6,780 nt of DNA. It comes from a bacterium (GTDB lineage: Bacteria; Verrucomicrobiota; Verrucomicrobiae; Limisphaerales; J093). The translations under genes and the position numbers were made by a program. Location: assembly GCA_021839785.1 (NCBI GenBank), contig JAKCAB010000527.1, positions 1-6,780 on the forward strand, in the 5' to 3' direction. Of the stretch, positions 1 to 6,049 are shown in pieces. The stretch's first letter is position 1; every line of letters starts with the position of its first letter. Below the pieces are notes generated by a model. That model was not told the DNA's origin. It did no database searches and saw only the letters and a program-made list of their open reading frames with translations.

Positions 1-3000
1 CCCGCTGCTGGTTGCGCTCGTCGAGCAGGCGCTGGAGTGAAGTGGCAATGACCGTGGCGTCCGCGTTCTGGAGCGGCAGGATGCGGATGCTGCGCAGATC
101 GTCCGGCAGATCGCGGTCGAGTTGCTCGACCAGCTTGGCCACCAACTCGAGGGCCTTTTCTGTGCCGCTGGCGATGAGCGCGTTGGTGCGGTCATCGACC
201 GACAAGGACGGCCGGTCCTCGGGCCGCGACCGTAAGTTCGACTGGCCGCGGGACAATTCGGTCAGCACGCGCAAGACGCTGGCCGCATCGGCGTGGTTCA
301 ATGGAAAGATGCGGAACGACTCCGCGCCCGCCGCCGCCGGTGTGTCGAGGGTGTGAATGACATCGGCCACCAGCGGCATCACATCGCTCCGCGCGGCCAC
401 GATCACCGTGCTGCTGGCGTCGTCCGCCTGGATGCTGATGGCGGCCCGGGCCTGGGCCTGCTCGGTGGTCTTCGCATCTTTGCCCTCGATCACCGTGCGC
501 AACCGGCTGACCTGGCCGGCGAGGCCGCGACCGCCCTGGCCGCCGCCTTCGGTGAACACCGCCCGCAACATCGGCACCAGGCGCGTCGCCGTGGCGTGGT
601 CGAGATGGAACAGGCGCACTTCGGTGACTGCCACGTCGGCATCGCGGTCGAGGTCTTTGATGATCGCCTCGGCGAGCGTGAGTGTTTCTTGCTGGCCGCT
701 CAAAACGAGGAGATTGCTGCGCGTGTCCACCGCGACGTTGAGCGCGCTGCCCAGGGCGCCCACCGCCGCGCCGCCGGCCCGGCCCAGGCGGCCAGGGCCA
801 CCGCCCCGGCGTGCGCCTCCGTTGGGCGCCGTTTGCTGGCCTTGCTGGAAAATCGAGTTGAGCGTCTGGGCCACGATGCTGGCATCGACGTGTTGGAGCC
901 GCACAATGCGGGCGGTGATGCCTTCGGCCAGCGGCACCTGGTCCAGCAAACCCACCACGGCCGCGAGGGCCTGGAGGTTGTTGGGCGTGGAACCGATGAC
1001 CAGCCGGTTCGCGCCACCGGCCGTGGCTTGCGGCGGATCGGCGAGGATCTTGATCGGCTGGGTGAGGTCCAGGCCGATAGGATTGCCGTGCTCGTCCTGG
1101 AGTTTCAAACGGCTGACCTGCTCCTGCAACTGGCGGGCCTCGGCGCTCACTTCGTTGGCGCTGTCCGGCCGGAACAAATCCTTCAACAACGTCGCCAGCG
1201 GCGCGGCCTGCGCATTCTTCAACGAAAACACCCGCACCTCGATCTCGGCGAACTCGGACGAGGTGTCGAGTTCATGCACGAGCGCTTCGACCTGGCCGAG
1301 CACGCTGTCGCGCCCCACCAGGAAAATGCCCCGGCTCCGCGGATCGCCCGCGATGGCCACCGGCTCGCCGGGGCGGGTGGTGTTGAGCTGCGTGAGCATC
1401 TGGCGGACGAGCGGCAGGACGCGCTCGGGCGTGACGTGTTGCAGCGGCACCAACCGGTGGGCCAGCTCGGCGCTGAGACCGCCTTCGTCGAGTTGCTTGA
1501 TGATCGACTCGAGCAGCGTGAAGTCGGCCGGCCGGGCGCGAACGATCACGCTGTGCGTGCGTGACTCGGCCACCACGGCCACTTTGGGCACGGCGGGCTG
1601 GGGCGGTTGACCGGGTTGTGGCGGCTGGCCTTGGGCCGGGTTCGCCTGACCCTGGCGTCCCTGGCCACCGCCATTTTCGCCGCGCTGGCGACCGCGCGGT
1701 GGCTGGCCCGGTTGGTTCGGCGGTTGCCCCGGCACCGGCGTGGGTTTGAACAGTTCGTTCAACACCCGCGCCACCACCACCGGATCGGCTTCCTTCAAGC
1801 GAAACTGGCGAATCTCGAATTCCGGCGTGGCAAACGACAGGGTCAACTCGGTCACCAGCGACTGGATGTGATCAAGCTCGTAGGCCGGACCGGAGGCGAT
1901 CAACGCATTCGCGGTCTTGTCCACGGCGATCGTCACCACCGGCGCAGCGGCGCTCGCCTCGATTGGCGCGCTTGCCGGTGCATTCGTCGGTGCGACGGCG
2001 GGGGCGTTGGTATTGGTTGTGGTCGGGGGCGTGACCGGCCGGGGCGGCGGCGTGGGCAGACGGTCCACAAACTGAATCTGCCCGTCGCTCATCTGGGCGT
2101 AGATGTTGGTCAACATCGTCGCCATGCGCTCCACCGGAATTTCCGACAGCGGGATCATCCGCACTACCAGGCTGGTGTCGCGCGCCATCGAGTCGAGTTT
2201 TTGAACCACCGCCTCGATGTCCACGAGGTCCGCCGGCTTGGCGACGACGGTCAGCGAGTTCGCGAAGGTGTCCGGCTCGATCGCCGGCTGTTCGGCTTTG
2301 GGCCGGTCCGAAAACAACGCTTCGGCCTTTGTCGCCACATCGAACGCGTCGGCGTTTTGCAGCCAGTAGAACTGCACCTGCCGGTCCGAGTGCTGCGGCG
2401 ATTGATCGAGCGCGGGCAACAATTGTTCCACCAGCGCGAAACACTCCGGCGTGCCCGAAACGATCAGCGAGTTGGTCCGGTCGTCGGCGGCGACGGTGAA
2501 GGTGTCGCGCTGATACCTGCTCGCGAACCGCGGCTGCGCGCGCGACAGGCCTTGCAGCAACTGGGTCATCACCCGCGCCAGTTCGCGGGCGTCGCCGTTT
2601 TCAAGGCGGTACACCCGCGTCTGCGGCTGGTCGCTCGGACTTTCCTGGTCGAGCTCGCGGATCAACTGCATCACCTTGGCCACCTCCGCCTCCGGCCCAT
2701 TGACCAGGAGGCTGCGGCTGCCCGGCACGGCGGTGACGCTCACGGACGGCGGCGTGTTGCGCGGATTCTTCGCGGAGAGCGATTGCATGACCGCGGTGGC
2801 CACGGCGTCGGCCTGCGCCTTCTGCAAATGCACCGTCTGAACGGACGCAGCGCCGTCGGTGCGCGGCTTGTCGAGCGTCTTGATGAGTTGCGTGGCCACG
2901 GCGAGTTTTTCGGGCGAAGCCTGGACGACCACGGCGTTGAGGGCGGGCGCGGCTGCGATGCGCAACTCCGCCGACCCGCTGCCGCCCCGGTAACCCCGCG

Positions 3001-6000
3001 GCCCGCGCCAGCGCTGGGCGGTGGTGTCGCCCAGCAGCATCGACTGCAGCACGTCCACGACCTCCGTAGGCTCGGCGTGTTCGAGGCGGAACGTCCGGAT
3101 TTGCGACGACATCGCCGCCGCCGCGCGCAAGTCGTCGAGGACCTTCTCGATCCGCGCAAACTGCTCCGCCGTGGCGGCGACGATCAGCATCTCCGACGCA
3201 CCGTCGATTTCGAAGCGTGGCGCCGGCGGGGCCGGTGGGCCGGCCATGTCGAACCGGCGCCGCCCCGCCTCCTGCTCGACAAAGAGCCGGCTCAGCGACG
3301 CGGCGAGATCGGCGGACCGGCCTTCCGGCAACGCGTAGGTACGGACTTCGATGGTTCCGCGGGCGGGCTCGACATCGAGTGCCTTCACGGCCTCTTCGAG
3401 CCGGGCCATCATCGTTTCCTCGGCTTCCACCACCAGCGCGCGGTCGTCCGGCGCGGCGGTCACGGCGATGCGTTGACTCGCATCCGAAGTGCGGATTTGC
3501 GGGAAGAATAATTGCGCGACCATCGCGGCGATCGAGGCGGCAGAGTTGTTGGTCACCGGCAGGATTTTCAACTGGCGACCGCCTGTGCCACCCGCTTCGT
3601 CAAGGCGGGTGACGACTTCCTCAACGAGTTTCATCTGCGCTTCGGGCGCGGAGACCACGACGCAGTTGCTGCGCTCCTCCGCCGCGGCGCTGACCGCCGG
3701 CCCGCCCCGGCGACGGGCCTCGTAGCCGCCCATCGCGCTCATGATCATGTTAGCCACCTGCCGGGCGTCGGCGCTCTTCATCTTGAAAACGCGAGTGGTC
3801 TGGGTGGTCTGCACGTTGTCGAGCTGGCCGATCAGTTTTTCCACGCGATCCAGCGCTTCGGCGGGCCCGGTCAGGAGCAGGCGGTTGCCCACCGGAGATG
3901 GTTGCACGTGCACCTGCGTGAGCGCGCCCGCGCCGCCGCCCTGCCGGCTCAACTCTCCCAGCGCCTGCTGCAACATCGGCGCCAGCGCCTGTGCGGAGCC
4001 GGACTTCACCTCGACCACCCGCAGCTCGATGCCCGCCGTGGCGGTGGCGGTGTCCAACGTCTTCACCGCTTCCTCGAGGCGCGGCAGCATCTTCTCGTCG
4101 GCCTCGACCACCAGCGCCCGGTCGTTGGGCGTAGGCGTGACCACGATGCGCTGGGTCGGGTCGTAAGAGTTTACCTGGGGGGCGAACAGGCGGGAAAGCG
4201 TACCGGCCACAGTCGAGGCGGAGTTATTGGTCAGCTCGAGGATTTTCAACTGCCGCCCGCTCGTGCCGCCAACTTCCTCGAGCTGTTTGACCAGCTCTTC
4301 GATGGTCTTCATCTGCGCCTCAGACGCCGCCACGATCAGGCAATTGCTGCGGTCCTCGGACGCCGCGGCAACGAAGCCGCCGCCCCCGCGCCGCCGCCCG
4401 CCGTAACCGCCCATCGCCGACATGATCAAATTGGCCAGGCGTCCGGCATTCGAATTCCGGAGCTTGAACACGCGCGTGACTTCGGCCGGTTCGCTCACGG
4501 TGTCCAACTGTTCGACCAACCGCATCACGTCGTTCAACGCGTCGGGCATGCCGGTCAACAGGAGGCGGTTCCCAAACGGCGCGGCCTGGATGCGAACCTG
4601 CGCCATCGCGGTCGGGCCGGTCTGGTTGCGGCCCAGGTCGGTCATCGCCGCGCGCAACATCGGCGCCAGCGCCTGGGCGGAACCGGATTTGAGATCCACC
4701 ACCCGCAATTCGCGCGTCGGCGCCGCCTCGCCCGGCGTTTTGGCCGGCGCGCTCTCCTGCGTGGACGGGTCGAGGCGTTGGATCAAGGCGGAGATCGCGT
4801 CGAGTTGGCCCGCCGCGGGAGCGGTGACAATGAGCCGGTTGCTGGTCGTGTCGGCAATGACCTTGGCCTTGGTTCCGCTGTCGCCGCCACGGTCGCCCCG
4901 GCCAGCAATACCGGGAATGGCCTGGCGGATCATCCCGGCCAGTTCCTCGACCGGCATCTGCGGATAGAAGACCTTGATTTCGCTGGCGCGCGCGCCGGCT
5001 TCGCTTTCAAAGCGGTCGATCAAATCGCTGGCCATCGCGATGCGCTCGGAGGGACCGAACAGAACCAGCGTGTTCGATGCCTCGGCGAAGATCGCCGTCA
5101 CGTAATCCGTGGGATCGGGCGGCAGGACCTCGTAACTCTTGCGCTGTTCGTTGAAAACGGTGCGTTTCGGGGCGGTGGCGATGCCGAACGTGCGGTTGAG
5201 GAGGTCGGCCATCAACGTGCCGGATACGCGTCGCAAGTTGAAGGTCTTGACCTGCCGCTGCACCGGCGAGGCGGTGTCGATCTCGGTCAGCAACTGGCGG
5301 ATGCGTTGGATGTTTTCGAGCCGGTCGGTCACGATCAACCCCCGGCCGCGGGACAACGAGGCCACCGAGCCGGCGGAGGACAACATCGAACTGATCGGCT
5401 GCGAGAGTTCGCCCGCGTCGAGGTTTTTGAGGTCGAGCACCACGGTGACGATTTCACCGGGCCGCACGTCGCCAATGTTGGCCAGACCGTGCAGGAGTTT
5501 GAGCGGCATTTGCGGCAGCGCCTTGAACGGCACCAGCCGCAGGTAACGGTCCGCCTCGACGAGCATCACATTCTTGGTCGCCAGGATCAGGTTCAGCGTG
5601 TCCAGCGCCTCCCCGTACGTGTACGGCTTCGGGTCGGAAAAGGTGAGCGTGCCTTCGACCGCGGTGTCGGCAATCAACGGTTTCCCAGCCATCTGGGCGA
5701 ACCGCTGCAACGCGTCGGTGTAAGGCATACCGTTGAAATCGAAGCGGATTCCGGTATTGGCGACCGGCGCGTTGGTGGTGACTGTCGCCGGCGGTTCTGG
5801 CGCCGCGGCAACGACCGGAGCCGGAGTGGCGGGCACGGTGTTCGTGCTGGTCACCGCATTCGTGGCGGCGACCGCGTTGGCCGTCGGCGCGGCGTTCGTG
5901 GGCGCAGTGTCCGTGGAGGCGGTGACCACCGCGGGCGCAGCGGACGTGGAATTCGTGTTGGCGGCGGCGGGAGCGACATCGGCGGCAACGGTCGTGCGCG

Positions 6001-6049
6001 TCAGCGAAAACGCGCCGAGCACACTCAGCAAGAGGACTTGGAATCTCAT
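1..6049 (-). CDS. Giant secretin-family (GspD/PilQ-like) protein, 3' end beyond the window
   Basis: The frame runs from the ATG at 6049 to the left edge, 2016 codons without a stop, so the protein is over 2000 residues; typical GspD is about 650-750. Order: signal peptide (1 to about 23), Ala/Thr/Asn/Pro linker (24-99), N0/STN domain (101-174), then 22 NolW-like modules, the last cut off. Each module opens with a strand such as TRVFKLRN or EVRVFSLKNA, has an alpha helix ending near LxxLF, a strand with an N-x-L-I-V core (DDRTNSLIVSG at 1189-1199) and a closing helix ending in LD. Secretins are outer-membrane channels whose N domains project into the periplasm; that role is inferred, because no barrel domain is seen here. 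The start is supported by the signal peptide directly after it and the ATGA overlap with the upstream gene. No Shine-Dalgarno sequence is visible. A barrel-less, secretin-derived periplasmic scaffold is the main alternative. Confidence 0.93.
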   Translation of the reverse strand, partial: MRFQVLLLSVLGAFSLTRTTVAADVAPAAANTNSTSAAPAVVTASTDTAPTNAAPTANAVAATNAVTSTNTVPATPAPVVAAAPEPPATVTTNAPVANTGIRFDFNGMPYTDALQRFAQMAGKPLIADTAVEGTLTFSDPKPYTYGEALDTLNLILATKNVMLVEADRYLRLVPFKALPQMPLKLLHGLANIGDVRPGEIVTVVLDLKNLDAGELSQPISSMLSSAGSVASLSRGRGLIVTDRLENIQRIRQLLTEIDTASPVQRQVKTFNLRRVSGTLMADLLNRTFGIATAPKRTVFNEQRKSYEVLPPDPTDYVTAIFAEASNTLVLFGPSERIAMASDLIDRFESEAGARASEIKVFYPQMPVEELAGMIRQAIPGIAGRGDRGGDSGTKAKVIADTTSNRLIVTAPAAGQLDAISALIQRLDPSTQESAPAKTPGEAAPTRELRVVDLKSGSAQALAPMLRAAMTDLGRNQTGPTAMAQVRIQAAPFGNRLLLTGMPDALNDVMRLVEQLDTVSEPAEVTRVFKLRNSNAGRLANLIMSAMGGYGGRRRGGGGFVAAASEDRSNCLIVAASEAQMKTIEELVKQLEEVGGTSGRQLKILELTNNSASTVAGTLSRLFAPQVNSYDPTQRIVVTPTPNDRALVVEADEKMLPRLEEAVKTLDTATATAGIELRVVEVKSGSAQALAPMLQQALGELSRQGGGAGALTQVHVQPSPVGNRLLLTGPAEALDRVEKLIGQLDNVQTTQTTRVFKMKSADARQVANMIMSAMGGYEARRRGGPAVSAAAEERSNCVVVSAPEAQMKLVEEVVTRLDEAGGTGGRQLKILPVTNNSAASIAAMVAQLFFPQIRTSDASQRIAVTAAPDDRALVVEAEETMMARLEEAVKALDVEPARGTIEVRTYALPEGRSADLAASLSRLFVEQEAGRRRFDMAGPPAPPAPRFEIDGASEMLIVAATAEQFARIEKVLDDLRAAAAMSSQIRTFRLEHAEPTEVVDVLQSMLLGDTTAQRWRGPRGYRGGSGSAELRIAAAPALNAVVVQASPEKLAVATQLIKTLDKPRTDGAASVQTVHLQKAQADAVATAVMQSLSAKNPRNTPPSVSVTAVPGSRSLLVNGPEAEVAKVMQLIRELDQESPSDQPQTRVYRLENGDARELARVMTQLLQGLSRAQPRFASRYQRDTFTVAADDRTNSLIVSGTPECFALVEQLLPALDQSPQHSDRQVQFYWLQNADAFDVATKAEALFSDRPKAEQPAIEPDTFANSLTVVAKPADLVDIEAVVQKLDSMARDTSLVVRMIPLSEIPVERMATMLTNIYAQMSDGQIQFVDRLPTPPPRPVTPPTTTNTNAPAVAPTNAPASAPIEASAAAPVVTIAVDKTANALIASGPAYELDHIQSLVTELTLSFATPEFEIRQFRLKEADPVVVARVLNELFKPTPVPGQPPNQPGQPPRGRQRGENGGGQGRQGQANPAQGQPPQPGQPPQPAVPKVAVVAESRTHSVIVRARPADFTLLESIIKQLDEGGLSAELAHRLVPLQHVTPERVLPLVRQMLTQLNTTRPGEPVAIAGDPRSRGIFLVGRDSVLGQVEALVHELDTSSEFAEIEVRVFSLKNAQAAPLATLLKDLFRPDSANEVSAEARQLQEQVSRLKLQDEHGNPIGLDLTQPIKILADPPQATAGGANRLVIGSTPNNLQALAAVVGLLDQVPLAEGITARIVRLQHVDASIVAQTLNSIFQQGQQTAPNGGARRGGGPGRLGRAGGAAVGALGSALNVAVDTRSNLLVLSGQQETLTLAEAIIKDLDRDADVAVTEVRLFHLDHATATRLVPMLRAVFTEGGGQGGRGLAGQVSRLRTVIEGKDAKTTEQAQARAAISIQADDASSTVIVAARSDVMPLVADVIHTLDTPAAAGAESFRIFPLNHADAASVLRVLTELSRGQSNLRSRPEDRPSLSVDDRTNALIASGTEKALELVAKLVEQLDRDLPDDLRSIRILPLQNADATVIATSLQRLLDERNQQR
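2..1468 (-). repeat. Secretin_N (NolW-like) modules 17-22, the last cut by the window edge (residues 1528-2016)
   Basis: Module 17 is 1528-1595 (HRLVPLQHVTPERVL to LVHELD). Module 18 is 1603-1703 (EVRVFSLKNAQAAPLA to VVGLLD), with a helical, charged insert at about 1632-1652. Module 19 is 1711-1801 (ARIVRLQHVDASIVA to IIKDLD), with a Gly/Arg loop at 1744-1760. Module 20 is 1809-1902 (EVRLFHLDHATATRLV to VIHTLD), with a GGGQGGRG loop and a polar insert to about 1870. Module 21 is 1910-1978 (FRIFPLNHADAASVL to LVEQLD), with DDRTNALIASG. Module 22 starts at 1986 (RSIRILPLQNADATVIA) and is truncated at residue 2016. No barrel-domain sequence has begun by the edge. Confidence 0.85.
1487..2173 (-). 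repeat. Modules 15-16 with long low-complexity loops (residues 1293-1521)
   Basis: Module 15 (1293-1402, SLVVRMIPLSEIPVERMA to LVTEL) is interrupted at 1332-1370 by a Pro/Thr/Asn/Ala stretch. Module 16 (1410-1521, EIRQFRLKEADPVVVARVL to IIKQLD) is interrupted at about 1437-1486 (bases 1592-1741) by a Gly/Gln/Pro/Arg-rich loop with GQPPNQPGQPP-type repeats. In both, the insert lies after the first helix and before the N-x-L-I-type strand, the same place as the RGG loops of other modules. The module core resumes after each insert. Confidence 0.83.
2192..3352 (-). repeat. Secretin_N (NolW-like) modules 10-14 (residues 900-1286)
   Basis: Module 10 is 900-974 (IEVRTYALPEGRSADL to VLDDLR), with a Pro-rich loop at 935-944. 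Module 11 is 983-1060 (QIRTFRLEHAEPTEV to LIKTLD), with loop WRGPRGYRGGSGS. Module 12 is 1069-1134 (SVQTVHLQKAQADAV to LIRELD). Module 13 is 1143-1215 (QTRVYRLENGDARELA to LLPALD) and carries the clear DDRTNSLIVSG strand. Module 14 is 1223-1286 (RQVQFYWLQNADAFDVA to VVQKLD). They are more divergent from each other than blocks A and B are. Confidence 0.85.
3356..4030 (-). repeat. Three-module block, copy B (modules 7-9, residues 674-898)
   Basis: Module 7 (674-744) has VVEVKSGSAQALAPML. Module 8 (752-817) has VFKMKS, a GGYEARRRGGP loop and EERSNCVVV. Module 9 (825-892) begins RQLKILPVTNNSAAS and contains VAQLFFPQ. It pairs module by module with copy A and follows it directly. The offset falls from 228 to 226 codons by the third module because of a small deletion in the module 8 loop. 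This is best read as an in-frame tandem duplication that has since diverged. Confidence 0.9.
4031..4714 (-). repeat. Three-module block, copy A (modules 4-6, residues 446-673)
   Basis: Module 4 (446-516) has VVDLKSGSAQALAPML. Module 5 (524-590) has VFKLRN, a GGYGGRRRGGGG loop and the strand EDRSNCLIV. Module 6 (599-666) begins RQLKILELTNNSAS and contains LSRLFAPQ. The three are matched in the same order by the adjacent copy B. The DNA retains recognisable identity: a 22-base exact match at 4654-4675 and 3970-3991, offset by 684 bases (228 codons). Confidence 0.9.
4769..5455 (-). repeat. Secretin_N (NolW-like) modules 1-3 (residues 199-427)
   Basis: Module 1 is residues 199-258 (EIVTVVLDLKNLDAGEL to LLTEID) and is closest to canonical GspD N1. 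Module 2 is residues 266-347 (QVKTFNLRRVSG to LIDRFE), with an insert at about 291-317. Module 3 is residues 356-427 (SEIKVFYPQMPVEEL to LIQRLD), with a charged GRGDRGGDSG loop before its second strand pair. These three would match the usual N1-N3 complement of a standard secretin, but the array simply continues. Confidence 0.85.
5528..5749 (-). other. Secretin N0 / STN domain (residues 101-174)
   Basis: The segment shows the short secretin/TonB (STN) pattern: strand IRFDFNGMPYTDALQRFAQM, then GKPLIADTAVEGTLTF, then a helix with EALDTLNLILATKN, and a closing strand MLVEADRYLRLVP. In GspD and PilQ this domain sits at the N-terminal, periplasm-facing end and binds GspC/PilP-type partners, which fits the possible GspC/PilP-like segment encoded by the overlapping upstream gene. 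Confidence 0.88.
5753..5980 (-). other. Low-complexity Ala/Thr/Asn/Pro-rich linker (residues 24-99)
   Basis: About 76 residues made almost only of A, T, N, P, V and S, with recurring TNA and TNAP units and nearly no charge. It separates the signal peptide from the N0 domain and is probably a disordered tether. A similar TNTNAPAV-type stretch recurs inside module 15 (residues 1332-1370, bases 1940-2056). Confidence 0.85.
5981..6049 (-). other. Signal peptide of the giant secretin-like protein
   Basis: Residues 1-23 have a short basic start (MRF), a hydrophobic core (VLLLSVLGAFSL) and a small-residue exit (TTVAA before D24), compatible with signal peptidase I cleavage after about residue 22 or 23. 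This is a Sec-type signal, as expected of an exported secretin. No lipobox cysteine is present. An arginine at 18 slightly weakens the late part of the core. Confidence 0.8.
6046..6049 (-). promoter_or_regulatory. ATGA stop/start overlap (translational coupling)
   Basis: The TGA stop of the upstream PilO/GspM-like gene (6048-6046) shares bases with the ATG of the giant secretin-like gene (6049-6047). The preceding bases on the minus strand (CAGTCTTTCCCC) contain no purine-rich ribosome binding site. Translation of the giant gene therefore probably depends on reinitiation after the upstream gene, and both are expected to share one transcript. No separate promoter is apparent. Confidence 0.85.

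Noticed and set aside
1592..1741. Gly/Gln/Pro stretch as a frameshift or junction between two genes
   Set aside because: The frame stays open through it, and module 16 resumes its expected strand and closing helix afterwards (VVAESRTHSVIV to IIKQLD), so it is an insert within one protein.
3356..4714. Nucleotide repeats as a mobile element or CRISPR-like array
   Set aside because: The repeats are in-frame protein module duplications, about 680 bases long and diverged, with no spacers, inverted ends or transposase.
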